A DNA stretch of 64,000 nt. It comes from AWTP1-13 sp963770295. Lineage in GTDB: Bacteria; Pseudomonadota; Alphaproteobacteria; Rhizobiales; Hyphomicrobiaceae. Below the pieces are notes generated by a model that was not told the origin of the DNA, searched no databases, and saw nothing but the letters and a program-made list of their open reading frames with translations. This document shows positions 54,986 to 63,166 of this stretch, one piece after another; positions within the stretch are counted from its first letter, which is position 1; each line of letters starts with the position of its first letter. The position numbers were made by a program, and so were the translations under genes. The stretch lies in NCBI GenBank assembly GCA_963770295.1, contig CAVYPA010000020.1:62001-126000 (forward strand), read 5' to 3'.

Positions 54986-55303
54986 TCACGAACTTGAACC
55001 CTTGGGCGGGATCGCGTCCGTCTCCCGAGCGAACCAGGCCGCCGCCTTTGACAGGATTTCCCGCTCCAGCTTGAGCTGTTTGACCTCACGCCGCAGGCGC
55101 ACCAGTTCTTCGCGCTCTGCGCTCGTCAAGCCGTCCCCACGGCGGCCTTCATCCCGGTCGGCCTGGGCCACCCAGTCGCGGATCGATTTGGCCGTCGGCT
55201 CAAACTCCTTGGCCAGCTCCTCAGGCGATCGACCGGCTCGAACCAAATCAACCATTTGTCGTCTGAATTCTGGCGCATACGCTCGACGTGTTCTTCTCGG
55301 CAT
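54986..55303 (-). CDS. IS3-family orfA
   Basis: 105 residues from ATG at 55303: MPRRTRRAYAPEFRRQMVDL, an HTH (SPEELAKEFEPTAKSIRDWV) and the leucine zipper LVRLRREVKQLKLEREILSK. The end overlaps the orfB start by 4 bases; IS3 elements usually make a fusion by -1 frameshifting there. Confidence 0.9.
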   Translation of the reverse strand: MPRRTRRAYAPEFRRQMVDLVRAGRSPEELAKEFEPTAKSIRDWVAQADRDEGRRGDGLTSAEREELVRLRREVKQLKLEREILSKAAAWFARETDAIPPKGSSS

Positions 55304-55503
55304 CGTGGCCACCTCCTTCGGTAGTATTGGGGTGTCCACCAAACCGGGGCAACATCAGTGCAGGCCGTTGGTCGGATTCTACCGAGGCCAATTCTCGGCG
55401 GACTGCACCACGAATACGTGCGGTTTAATTTCCGATAGGCACAGGGCGCGCTAGTACACAAAGGGTCCCTCCAGCCAGATCATGCAGCGCGGGCTAGCCG
55501 AGA

Positions 55504-57366
55504 TCAGGGTCGTGCTGGTGGGTGGACTGCCGGACCCGGCGTGACGACGCCAGGCGCCGGAGCGCCCGCGAGATTCTGCCCGAGGATCGCCATCAGCATA
55601 CCCGCCACGCCATCGCCACCGGAGCCGACCTGCACGTTTGGCACGAACTTCTGGGCATTCGCCAGCGCCGCTGTGAACACCTCTGGGTGCGCATTGGCAA
55701 ATTTGGCGATGGTGTCGAGCATCAGCTCGAACTGGCGCAGCTTCACCGTCGACTCCGGCCCGAGCACGCCCACCTGCTTTTGTTGGCCCTCGGAGATCAA
55801 CGAAAGCTTGTCGCGCTCGCCTTGCCCCTCGTTTCGCGCGGCTTCGGCATTCTGGACCGACCGCTGCACGTTAATCTCCGACTCCACCAACTTGGTTTGC
55901 TGGTCGGCCGTCGCCTTGGCCTTTTCGGAGTCGACGCGCTTCTCCTGGGCCGCCCTCTCCTGGATGAAGGCGCGTGCCAGTTGCGTCGCTAGCTGCTCGC
56001 GACGGACAGCAACCAGCAGCTCCGGCGGGATCGCAGGTTCACCCAGGCGCACTTCGCGGATAGTGACGCAGGACTTCTGCGCCTCCGGACGGATGCGGCG
56101 CTCGATTTCGCCTTCGATCAGTGGGCGCTGGTTGATGAGGTCGAGCACCTTGGTCGGCCGGTTGACCGTGATGAAGATCGGCTTGCCGTCCTTGTCCAGG
56201 ATGGGCTTGCCGTTCTCATCAACCCTGGCCTCGGTGATCTCGTAGCTGCCGCCCGCCACGTCGCGGGTGATGGCGCGAATGGAGGGCGTGAGCACGCGAT
56301 CCTCTACCTGCCTCAGGGTGCCGACACCCGCCACCACGCACGATGCTTCCGCTGGCGACACTTGCGCGACAACGCGCAGCTCAAGAGGCACGTCCCAGCC
56401 TTCCATCTTTACGAACACCGCCACGTCGGCGTTGTCCTTGTCCTTGGCCACTTCCACTTCGGTGCGGTTCTGGACGATGTCGCCCTTGGCATCGACCGTG
56501 AGCGAAATGTTCGCCCGGCGGTAGCCGCCGGCATAGGTCCACACTTGCGCTCGCGTGTCGATTTCGGTGAGGGCAAATGCCTCCGGATTGAAATAGTACT
56601 GCCCCGGCTGCAGAGACTTGTCCCATACCCCAACGCAACCGACCGGGACCACCGGCGCGTCGAGTCGTCCCTTCTCGTCCGGCCTGCCAAACGACAGAGG
56701 GTCACACTTGCCCGGCTTGTCTGCCTTCAGGGTACCGAGGTCGATATCGGCATGTACGTTCGACTTTATGACGCCAACAAAGCCCGCCTTAACCTCTCTT
56801 GCATCGACTTCCGTAATGTCCCACAGGTAGCGGTTGAGGCGATACTTGCCAGGCGTGAGCACGCTCAATTGCGGGCCGCGCTGGCCGCCGTTGAGCAGGA
56901 ACACCTCGGCGTCCAACATCTTGTATCCGAAGCTCGCTGGAAACGGGTCGGCAAACGCCTGACCGGGCCGTAGCGACATCCCGTCCTTCGCTGTCAAGGT
57001 GCCGACCTTGCCCTTAGGGATGCTAACCTCTGGTTTGCTGGTATCGACGTCGTAGAGGACGTTGACCAGGAACCAGGGATGGAAGCCGGGCGTGAGGATC
57101 TTGGCTTGTGGACCGTTCTCGCCGTGCACGGCGACGATGCGGCCTTCCGTGAGCGACCCGCCGCCATAGACGCGGAAGAGTTGCCCCAGGTAGCCATCGG
57201 GTACACGCACGAACGAGGTCGACGCGATCGCGAACAGGATTGCAAAGACGCCGATGATGCGTAGCGCGTTGTCCAAGAAAGCATTCCGAAATTGTTGCGG
57301 CAACAAGGAGGGGCCGAGGAACACGACGATCGCTCCCAGCACCACACCCAATAGAAAAGCGAGCAT
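55504..57366 (-). CDS. Large SPFH/Band-7 domain membrane protein
   Basis: 620 residues from ATG at 57366. Two N-terminal hydrophobic segments (LAFLLGVVLGAIVVFLG and LRIIGVFAILFAIAST) are followed by an SPFH domain (VRVPDGYLGQLFRVYGGGSL to about residue 400). A long coiled coil spans about 430-560 (FIQERAAQEKRVDSEKAKAT), and the C-terminus is Gly/Pro-rich. This layout is flotillin/prohibitin-like and would form membrane microdomain oligomers. No NfeD-type partner is adjacent. A second SPFH protein, the slipin fusion, lies at 60-61.5 kb. Confidence 0.85.
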   Translation of the reverse strand: MLAFLLGVVLGAIVVFLGPSLLPQQFRNAFLDNALRIIGVFAILFAIASTSFVRVPDGYLGQLFRVYGGGSLTEGRIVAVHGENGPQAKILTPGFHPWFLVNVLYDVDTSKPEVSIPKGKVGTLTAKDGMSLRPGQAFADPFPASFGYKMLDAEVFLLNGGQRGPQLSVLTPGKYRLNRYLWDITEVDAREVKAGFVGVIKSNVHADIDLGTLKADKPGKCDPLSFGRPDEKGRLDAPVVPVGCVGVWDKSLQPGQYYFNPEAFALTEIDTRAQVWTYAGGYRRANISLTVDAKGDIVQNRTEVEVAKDKDNADVAVFVKMEGWDVPLELRVVAQVSPAEASCVVAGVGTLRQVEDRVLTPSIRAITRDVAGGSYEITEARVDENGKPILDKDGKPIFITVNRPTKVLDLINQRPLIEGEIERRIRPEAQKSCVTIREVRLGEPAIPPELLVAVRREQLATQLARAFIQERAAQEKRVDSEKAKATADQQTKLVESEINVQRSVQNAEAARNEGQGERDKLSLISEGQQKQVGVLGPESTVKLRQFELMLDTIAKFANAHPEVFTAALANAQKFVPNVQVGSGGDGVAGMLMAILGQNLAGAPAPGVVTPGPAVHPPARP

Positions 57367-57871
57367 GCGTAGCTCCTCCCGACCGAGGTCGTAACGCCGG
57401 AGCGCCAGCATACGATAAGTGCCGGTCACCTCGCCCGAATGAAAGTATCTTGGCCAAATTCTGCCATATCACCCCCGGCCACCGATTGGATGCAATAGCC
57501 GAATAGTGAATTCGCTACGACCTGCGACGCAAAGGCGGAAAGTCGTCGCTATGTCCACACGTTGCTCTGGTGCTCAAATCGCTCGGCGTGGGCGCCAACC
57601 CCTGGCTGGGCGATTGCCGAAATCCGGGCCTCAGCCCCCGAGCAGGCACTACCCGCGCATGCACGCGCTTACGAATTTCTTCGCCGTCCGGTCGCCCGCG
57701 TCTTGGTGGGCTCCAGCGGCGCGGCGCAGCAGGGCTCGCCGCTCTCGGGCGGTTACGCTGGCGTCCAGGAGCGGCTGCTTGCGCCCGATCTCCGCCCCGG
57801 AACTGCCCGTGAGCTGCGCAAGCACGTAGCCGCGGGAAATTGCCGAGCTGAAATCGGCGTGAGGCGTCAAG
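57367..57871. other. Intergenic, no gene recognised
   Basis: Several overlapping short frames, none with recognisable sequence. Probably promoter region of the SPFH gene plus decayed DNA. Confidence 0.4.
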
Positions 57872-58117
57872 CTATTCTTGCTCGCCAACTGCAGCGCGCA
57901 GACCATCGCGAAGCGGGTAGTCGTCGACTGAGAAGTATTCGCCGCCACCCCTGCGGAGGTGCCGATACTCCATTCGGGTCAACTGCAATTCCTTAGCGCC
58001 GCCCACCTCGACGCGGAAGGGCTCCCCGGAAGAGATCTCGCGCGGCTCTCGACCAGGTCGGCAGACGGCCCAACGCCCCGACGGCTGCATGCGCAGATCG
58101 CCCTCTTGCTCGATCAT
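57872..58117 (-). CDS. Small hypothetical protein (DUF5348-like)
   Basis: 81 residues: MIEQEGDLRMQPSGRWAVCR, EISSGEPFRVEVGGAKELQL and FSVDDYPLRDGLRAAVGEQE. The SGRWAVCRPG and SGE-x-FRVE-x pattern recalls the short DUF5348 proteins of Bradyrhizobium, from memory. It lies 110 bases downstream of the conserved 129-residue gene on the same strand. Confidence 0.55.
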   Translation of the reverse strand: MIEQEGDLRMQPSGRWAVCRPGREPREISSGEPFRVEVGGAKELQLTRMEYRHLRRGGGEYFSVDDYPLRDGLRAAVGEQE

Positions 58118-58227
58118 GGGACGCTCCGTTTTTCTCGAAATATATGGGTTCGCATAAACAGGCTGCCAAGGCGCCGGTAAGGCTCTCGAAGGCCGCTTCC
58201 GGACCGATGCTGACGCCGCGATAGGCC

Positions 58228-58617
58228 CTATTGGATTAGCTTTCCCGTAAAGCGGTCGCGCCCGTGCCAGAATGCACAATCGGGAGATGGGCACCATTCC
58301 CCCTCGTAATCGATGCCTTGCTGGTGCGGGCAGCCCATGACGCCATCAGTCATGATGATCGAGAGGACGCCTTGGCTCTCAATAAACTCAAGTATCTCGC
58401 CGGCGACGTCGATGTCCGTGCGCACATCGCCAGTCTCTACTTGCCAGTCCCGCATCTCGCTCGGCTCGGCGTTCTCGGATGGTACGATGCCTACGGCCAC
58501 TTTAGTGGCACGGCCTAGGTTTGGCCCGTAGAACGCAAGGGTCGCGACAGGCCAGCCGCGCATGCCCCGCTTCGCCTTTTTCCTCAAACGCTTGAGAAGT
58601 CGATCAGTCGTTGGCAT
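58228..58617 (-). CDS. Conserved 129-residue protein with Cys/His cluster (copy 2)
   Basis: Same length and near-identical layout as the gene at 23504-23893: LLKRLRKKAKRGMRGWPVA, KVAVGIVPSENAEPSEMRDW, GVMGCPHQQGIDYEGEWCPS and HGRDRFTGKLIQ. Most differences are conservative (I/V, D/E), pointing to selection on the protein. Flanking DNA differs from copy 1 beyond a few bases upstream of the ATG. Confidence 0.75.
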   Translation of the reverse strand: MPTTDRLLKRLRKKAKRGMRGWPVATLAFYGPNLGRATKVAVGIVPSENAEPSEMRDWQVETGDVRTDIDVAGEILEFIESQGVLSIIMTDGVMGCPHQQGIDYEGEWCPSPDCAFWHGRDRFTGKLIQ

Positions 58618-58697
58618 GGCGCTATCAGTGCAAGCCGGTTTCGGCGATCTGGCCGCTTTTGGTGGACCGGCGCTGGCGACCTGAGACGCGCCGCTGA

Positions 58698-59294
58698 TCA
58701 GCGCGGGCTCTGTGTCAGGCGCCGATCTAGGAGATCGAGTTGATCTTGACCGAAGTAGGGTTCGTCGTCAGCGACGATCCAAGGAACCCCGAAGCAACCC
58801 GAGGCGACCGCATCCCGGTTGGCGATCTCCAAGTCTTCGGCGGCTCGACTGTCACCCTGCGCCGACCGGATTTCGGGATGCAGAGGCGGGTCTAGGCCGC
58901 GCGTGAGCGCGTCGATCGACCCGATCTCGCCCCCTTGAGCAAATAGCTTGCGCCAGGTCTCCAGCACGAAAAACTCGGCCGCTGCGGGCGCGCATCGATT
59001 CAGTCGATGGACAACAAGACGCGCCAGGGTCGCATCCGGCAGGGATCGAAATGGAACGAGGCTCAGGTCTCGGTCGGCCGCCAAGCGGGTGGCATCGCGC
59101 ATGATGTAGCCTGCCTTCACCCGCCGCACGGCTGCGTAGGCCTCCAACACACCCTGGGCGCCCCAGACCTTCCTCAACTCAATTGGCCGCCATCGCAGCG
59201 GCCGACCATGGCGCGCTGCCAGCGCGGGCAATTGCTGAGCGGCCAGGTAGCTGTAGGGTGATGCGAACTCGAAGAAGACGTCGATTGAAGCCAT
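58698..59294 (-). CDS. 2-hydroxychromene-2-carboxylate isomerase-like (DsbA/kappa-GST fold)
   Basis: 198 residues. The N-terminal FFEFASPYSYLAAQQLPALA is the family signature, with the Ser-Pro-Tyr segment holding the glutathione-activating Ser. The helical insert follows (SLVPFRSLPDATLARLVVHR), and the C-terminal GCFGVPWIVADDEPYFGQDQ closes the thioredoxin fold. The enzymes use glutathione in aromatic degradation (NahD) or act as DsbA-like oxidoreductases. No catabolic genes surround it. Confidence 0.87.
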   Translation of the reverse strand: MASIDVFFEFASPYSYLAAQQLPALAARHGRPLRWRPIELRKVWGAQGVLEAYAAVRRVKAGYIMRDATRLAADRDLSLVPFRSLPDATLARLVVHRLNRCAPAAAEFFVLETWRKLFAQGGEIGSIDALTRGLDPPLHPEIRSAQGDSRAAEDLEIANRDAVASGCFGVPWIVADDEPYFGQDQLDLLDRRLTQSPR

Positions 59295-59950
59295 GATATG
59301 TGACTTTCAGAGTGTTCTCGGGCCGGACATCCGAGGTAACGGTAGACCCGCCCCACCGCGGCACGGTGCGGCCCAATGAAGCAGAGGCCTCCGCACAGTC
59401 ACGCGTATTGCCGCAGGTCGACGGTACAGCAACGTCGCCGATCCCGGCGCGCCTGCCGCCATGGAGGTTTGAAGAGAATTGCGGGTGTGGCCGACATCCT
59501 TCGACAGGTCACGCGACGCTCCTTAGCCATGCCCAAATCAATCTGCATCGCTCGGCCGGCGCTGCTGCGGCTGCGGTCCTTCAATCATCGCGCGTACGCT
59601 TTGGGGATTGAACGGCTGACCTCGCTCGTTGCAGTAGCCGCGGCATCTTTCAGCCTGGCACTGATTTCGCGGTAGCTCAGGCTCCCGGCTTTTCCCCTCG
59701 CCCTCCGAAGGCGTTTCGCCTCCACAACCACCGCCGGCCACAACTCAGCATGTGATTTCCGGCCTCCGACCAGTCTGGTGGGGGTAGCGGGGAGGCGGCG
59801 GTGGCACCCGGAGGTGGCGGGGGCGGGTATTGAGGCCGTGCGGGCGCGTCACGGGGCTCGTGCGCGCGCACCCGCGAGGCCGTCGGCCCCTACTTCCACA
59901 GCCCTTCAAACCGGCGACCGGCGACCTGGTGTAATGGGTGGTGTGCTTGT
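59295..59950. other. Intergenic with traces of a degraded dehydrogenase N-terminus
   Basis: Mostly non-coding. At about 59840-59900 one plus frame reads GRVTGLVRAHPRGRRPLL, a plausible degraded version of the GYTG-x-L-x-x-x-A Rossmann region that should precede the saccharopine-like domain downstream. Confidence 0.4.
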
Positions 59951-61489
59951 GTGTTTAACCTCACTGAGCCGGCTGCAATCCACGCGGCACTCCGAGAGGT
60001 CGACGCTGTCCTACACATCGCGGGGCCTTTCTCAGCGACCTCGAAGCCGATGGCCGACGCGTGCCTGCGAACCGGCACGCACTACCTCGACATCACGGGC
60101 GAGATTGACGTCTTCGAGGCGCTCGCTGCGCGCGATGCTGAGGCGAAGCGAGCGGGCATCATGCTGTTACCAGGTGTGGGCTTCGACGTCGTGCCTTCAG
60201 ACTGCTTGGCGTTGCACCTAAAGCAGAAACCGCCCGACGCCACCGACCTGAAGATCTACATCGGCGGCTTAAATGCACTGTCGCACGGGACGGCGAAATC
60301 AATGGTGGAAGGGGTCCCTTTGGGCCTGCGCGTGAGGCGGAACGGACGCATCACGGAGCCCTCGCCTCGGCCCAAACAAACAACCTGCGACTTCGGTGAC
60401 GGACCAACTTCGACGACCGTCATCCCATGGGGCGATGTCTCGACCGCGTACTACTCAACCAGGATACCAAACATTGAGGTGCGCATGGCAACCACGCCGC
60501 CGTTGAGATTTGCGGCCAACCTGCCAGGTTTCGCGCGCAGGATCATGGGCACAAGAACGGTCCAATCGTTCCTCAAGGCGCGTATTGATCGCATGCCGGA
60601 AGGGCCGAGCGAAGAAGTGCTGCGCACCGGTCGGAGAATTCTCGTCGGTGTTGTCACCAACGCTAAAGGCGGAACCGCACGCGCCACGGCCGAGGTGCGT
60701 GTTGCCAAGCGTCACCTGGACAAACTCGACCCGGCGCGTTCGCCGATGGTCGTGTACGGCCAGGTGGAGGCGCACGAGGCGGGCCTGCTGTTCGTCGACG
60801 GCAAGCTATCCGAGCGCCTGCCGTCGGGCCGTCACGCGTTCTGGGCGGTCGGCCGGACGGTGAAGATCGCCAAGGTCGACACGCGGCCGACGCCGCTCGA
60901 GGTCACGGCGCAGGAGATCCTGACCAAGGATCGCGTCGGCATTCGCGTGACGCTGACGGCGTTCACTCGGGTCATCGACCCGGAGAAGGCCGCGCTGGCC
61001 GTGGGTGACGTCGCCAACACGCTCTACCGGCTGGTGCAGTTCGCGATCCGCGAGGCGGTGGCGACGCGCACGCTCGACGAGATCCTGGCGGCGCGCGACA
61101 CCATCGACCGCGAGGTTCGTACGTTCGTGACCGAGCGCGCGGCCAACCTCGGCGTGGAGATCGGCGAGATCGGCGTCAAGGACGTGATCCTGCCGGGCGA
61201 CGTGCGCGAGCTGCTGAACAAGGTTGTGGAGGCGGAGCGGACGGCCAAGGCCAACCTGATGCGCCGCCAGGAGGAGACGGCGGCGACGCGGTCCCTGCTC
61301 AACACGGCACGGCTGATGGAGGACAACCCTCTACTGCTGCGCCTGAAGGAGCTTGAGGCGCTGGAGAAGCTGGTCGAGAAGGTCGGCCGCATCGACCTGC
61401 ACACGGGTGCCGGAGCCGGTGGCTTCGACGCTTTGCTGCAGAACCTCTACAGCCTGCGCGAGCGGGCGGACGGGGCGAAGCCAGCTTGA
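59951..61489 (+). CDS. Chimeric ORF: truncated saccharopine dehydrogenase-like domain fused to slipin (SPFH)
   Basis: 512 residues, GTG start. Residues 1 to about 250 match saccharopine dehydrogenase/trans-acting enoyl reductase-like proteins: REVDAVLHIAGPFSATSKPM, GTHYLDITGEIDVFEALAAR, MLLPGVGFDVVPSDCLALHL. The dinucleotide-binding N-terminus is missing. From about 254 the sequence is an SPFH slipin: VAKVDTRPTPLEVT-type strand, ALAVGDVANTLYRLVQFAIR, VEIGEIGVKDVILPGDVREL, and the tail ETAATRSLLNTARLMEDNPL. The slipin N-terminal half (membrane hairpin and first repeat) is missing. The join near base 60705 keeps the frame. It probably arose by deletion, and may be a dead chimera or a new protein. 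Slipins of this subtype commonly accompany RtcB, whose tail lies 1.1 kb downstream. Confidence 0.8.
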   Translation: MFNLTEPAAIHAALREVDAVLHIAGPFSATSKPMADACLRTGTHYLDITGEIDVFEALAARDAEAKRAGIMLLPGVGFDVVPSDCLALHLKQKPPDATDLKIYIGGLNALSHGTAKSMVEGVPLGLRVRRNGRITEPSPRPKQTTCDFGDGPTSTTVIPWGDVSTAYYSTRIPNIEVRMATTPPLRFAANLPGFARRIMGTRTVQSFLKARIDRMPEGPSEEVLRTGRRILVGVVTNAKGGTARATAEVRVAKRHLDKLDPARSPMVVYGQVEAHEAGLLFVDGKLSERLPSGRHAFWAVGRTVKIAKVDTRPTPLEVTAQEILTKDRVGIRVTLTAFTRVIDPEKAALAVGDVANTLYRLVQFAIREAVATRTLDEILAARDTIDREVRTFVTERAANLGVEIGEIGVKDVILPGDVRELLNKVVEAERTAKANLMRRQEETAATRSLLNTARLMEDNPLLLRLKELEALEKLVEKVGRIDLHTGAGAGGFDALLQNLYSLRERADGAKPA

Positions 61490-62111
61490 GCTATCGACGG
61501 AGGAGGGGTGCCCTCGCGCATCTCCTCCTCGCGGTCCGCACGCCTGCAAGTCGTCGTTCAGTTGACAGACAAGTTACGTTGATGCGCATCCGCCTCTTGA
61601 CTATTTGCGACGTTTCAGTCAAACACAACGCCCGCTGAAGATAGTTTCAGCGACTGCCTGAGGAACCCGATGCGCATCGCATCACATATCGCCACCGCGC
61701 TCAGCGCCGCCACCGGACGGTCGGATCGACCGAACGGTTGGCAGTTCGTGGGCGCGTGCAAGGCGTATCTGGGCTCCTCCCGGATCAATAGTCGGCCCGA
61801 ACAAGGCTCGATAACGAAACCGGAATAGCCGGCGCAGGGCACCCTCCCTCCGCCGCGTAGGCAGGAGGGACAAATGGCCCGCATCACGACCCGCAGAACA
61901 TCCAGAATCGATCCGTGTGCCTTGGGCGCGCGCGTGTGTGCGCGTGCTCATGGCCAGGGCTTCGTTTGTGCATGACTACGGTGCCAGTGGCGCCGCGCTC
62001 TTTGACATTGTGAACGTCCAGAATTGGACGCGGCGTCGGATTTCCGGCCCGCTCAAGCACGCTCGCTTCCGCACCGGGAGCGGCGCCGCGCTCCTTTTGT
62101 CAATTTTCCAG
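61490..62111. other. Spacer between slipin and tRNA array
   Basis: No gene supported; minus-strand frames at 61615-61951 have no recognisable features. A structured RNA such as a Y-RNA-like molecule could be here, but I could not identify one by eye. Confidence 0.4.
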
Positions 62112-62187
62112 GCTGGCTTAGCTCATCGGGAAGAGCACTCGCCTTGTAAGCGAGAGGCGGGGGGTTCGAGTCCTCCAGACAGCACCA
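62112..62187 (+). tRNA. tRNA-Thr (anticodon TGT)
   Basis: Cloverleaf with acceptor GCTGGCT/AGACAGC (one G-A mismatch), anticodon stem CTCGC/GCGAG, loop CTTGTAA, T-arm GGGGG-TTCGAGT-CCTCC, encoded CCA. First gene of the array. Confidence 0.9.
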
Positions 62188-62199
62188 CAAGAACACAGC

Positions 62200-62269
62200 G
62201 CCGCAATCGTCCAGTGCCAGGGCACCGCTTTGGTAGGGGGTAACCGGCGTTCGATCCGCCGTTGCGGCA
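62200..62269 (+). tRNA. tRNA-like gene, probably degenerate tRNA-Gln (TTG)
   Basis: Perfect acceptor stem GCCGCAA/TTGCGGC and T-arm CGGCG-TTCGATC-CGCCG, with a Gln-like D-arm (TCGTCCAGTGCCAGGGC). The anticodon arm ACCGCTTTGGTAGGGGGT is imperfect: TTG (Gln) or, in the better-paired register, TGG (Pro). The 3' end is AGCA rather than NCCA, so charging is doubtful. Confidence 0.6.
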
Positions 62270-62278
62270 GCAATCAAT

Positions 62279-62363
62279 GCACTCGTGGCGAAACGGCAGA
62301 CGCAGCCGCCTCAGAAGCGGCCGCCCTCGCGGCGTGGAGGTTCAAGTCCTCTCGGGTGTACCA
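62279..62363 (+). tRNA. tRNA-Leu (anticodon CAG)
   Basis: Class II tRNA with a long variable arm (CGCCCTCGCGGCG), acceptor GCACTCG/CGGGTGT, anticodon stem GCCGC/GCGGC, loop CTCAGAA, encoded CCA. Confidence 0.93.
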
Positions 62364-62370
62364 GCACATT

Positions 62371-62447
62371 GCTCGCTTCGCCAAGCGGCCAAGGCATCGG
62401 TCCCACACACCGACATTCCCAGGTTCGAGTTCCTGGAGCGAGCACCA
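62371..62447 (+). tRNA. tRNA-Val-like (anticodon CAC) with C33
   Basis: Acceptor GCTCGCT/AGCGAGC, anticodon stem TCGGT/ACCGA, loop CCCACAC, encoded CCA. Position 33 is C instead of T and the T-loop has 8 bases (TTCGAGTT). Both departures make normal translation function uncertain. Confidence 0.8.
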
Positions 62448-62450
62448 ACC

Positions 62451-62526
62451 GCTTCGTTAGCTTAGCGGCTATAGCACCTGCCCGACATGCAGGGGACCCG
62501 CGGTTCGAGTCCGCGACGAAGCACCA
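62451..62526 (+). tRNA. tRNA-Val-like (anticodon GAC) with C33
   Basis: Acceptor GCTTCGT/ACGAAGC, anticodon stem CCTGC/GCAGG, loop CCGACAT, T-arm CGCGG-TTCGAGT-CCGCG, encoded CCA. Position 33 is C. It starts 3 bases after the preceding tRNA. Confidence 0.85.
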
Positions 62527-62532
62527 GTCAAC

Positions 62533-62576
62533 TCTCCCGTAGCTCAAAGGCAGAGCACCCGGCCGATAACCGTGGT
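62533..62576 (+). pseudogene. 5' half of a tRNA-Ile-like gene (anticodon GAT)
   Basis: TCTCCCG acceptor strand, a good D-arm (GCTC-AAAGGCA-GAGC) and anticodon arm CCCGG-CCGATAA-CCG, then the tRNA ends and RtcB-like coding sequence begins. T-arm and 3' acceptor are missing. Position 33 is again C. Confidence 0.7.
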
Positions 62577-62591
62577 CGCATCTGCGGCCGC

Positions 62592-62849
62592 ATGGACGCG
62601 AAGGGCAAGAAGAACAAGGCCGGCGAATGGACCCGGCAGCCCCGCTTCACGCGCAAGCAGATGGACGCCTGGCTGCAGGAGAAGCACGTCCTTCTGCGCG
62701 GCGGCGACGTCGACGAGAGCCCGATGGTCTATCGCCGGCTGCCGGATGTGCTGCGCGAGCACGAAGGCACCATCAAGGTTCTCCACACGCTGCGGCCGTT
62801 CGCCGTGGCGATGGCCGGACCAGGCGAGTTCGACCCCTACAAGGACTGA
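62592..62849 (+). pseudogene. rtcB: RtcB RNA ligase, C-terminal tail
   Basis: 85 codons: MDAKGKKNKAGEWTRQPRFT, KQMDAWLQEKHVLLRGGDVD, ESPMVYRRLPDVLREHEGTI and HTLRPFAVAMAGPGEFDPYK, then a stop. This is the tail of the longer (about 480-residue) RtcB type. The catalytic part, including the guanylylated His and HGAGR-MSR region that should directly precede it, is absent; that position is occupied by the tRNA-Ile half. In frame the sequence is open further upstream through the tRNA, without RtcB similarity. RtcB joins 2',3'-cyclic-phosphate and 5'-OH RNA ends. Confidence 0.82.
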
Positions 62850-62875
62850 GGGTGGCGTTCGCGCCACCCTTCTCA
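62849..62875 (+). terminator. Hairpin after the RtcB tail
   Basis: GGGTGGCG, TTCG tetraloop, CGCCACCC, then TTCTC. A very stable hairpin. Confidence 0.75.
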
Positions 62876-62904
62876 CCGCCCGTGCTCTCTGGGCGCGCAA
62901 CATT

Positions 62905-62981
62905 GCCCTCGTAGCTCAGCGGATGAGAGCGGCCGTCTTCTAAACGGCGGGTCGGGTGTTCGATTCACTCCGAGGGCACCA
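62905..62981 (+). tRNA. tRNA-Arg (anticodon TCT)
   Basis: Acceptor GCCCTCG/CGAGGGC, anticodon stem GCCGT/ACGGC, loop CTTCTAA, T-arm GGGTG-TTCGATT-CACTC, encoded CCA. Confidence 0.93.
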
Positions 62982-62998
62982 AGGAATTCCACAAGTAC

Positions 62999-63085
62999 GG
63001 ATGGTTGGCCGAGCGGTAAGGCAACGCGGTGCTAACGCGTCGAGACCTTTGGGTCTGGCAGGTTCGACTCCTGCACCATCCGCCA
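62999..63085 (+). tRNA. tRNA-Ser (anticodon GCT)
   Basis: Class II tRNA: acceptor GGATGGT/ACCATCC, anticodon stem ACGCG/CGCGT, loop GTGCTAA, long variable arm (GAGACCTTTGGGTCT), G discriminator and encoded CCA. Confidence 0.93.
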
Positions 63086-63086
63086 C

Positions 63087-63160
63087 GCGAGCGTAGCTCA
63101 AGCGGTAGAGCCGCTGCCTTCCAAGCAGAGGACGCGAGTTCAATTCTCGCCGCCCGCTCC
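63087..63160 (+). tRNA. tRNA-Gly (anticodon TCC)
   Basis: Acceptor GCGAGCG/CGCCCGC (one A-C mismatch), anticodon loop CTTCCAA, T-arm GCGAG-TTCAATT-CTCGC, U discriminator. The sequence after it is CCGCCA rather than CCA, as if CCG had been inserted. It begins 1 base after tRNA-Ser ends. Confidence 0.88.
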
Positions 63161-63166
63161 GCCAAT

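Larger units (their letters stand above)
52690..54989 (-). pseudogene. IS3 orfB transposase interrupted by IS30
   Basis: The N-terminal part (54989 to about 54423) has LCRVLGVSSSGYYAWSKRSP, TYGAPRIHAELRA, NLLWVADITFVPTWTGFLYL (first Asp) and VIHHSDQGSQ (second Asp). The C-terminal part (52961 downward) continues YTCIAFGKRCRDTGVRPSMG, DNAMAESFFATLECELLDRR (Glu) and FYNPRRRHSSLGYLSP. Removing the IS30 and one copy of CTG joins the two in frame (…GSQ-YTC…). Confidence 0.9.
52690..55353 (-). mobile_element. IS3-family element split by an IS30
   Basis: orfA and orfB of an IS3-type element lie on the minus strand, with a terminal GGTGTCCACCAAACCGGGGC at about 55330-55353. The orfB coding sequence is interrupted between 52962 and 54422. 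The left end is approximate; I could not identify the matching terminal repeat. Confidence 0.75.

Noticed and set aside
59538..59741. Minus-strand ORF in the spacer before the slipin fusion
   Set aside because: Low-complexity basic composition with no family features.
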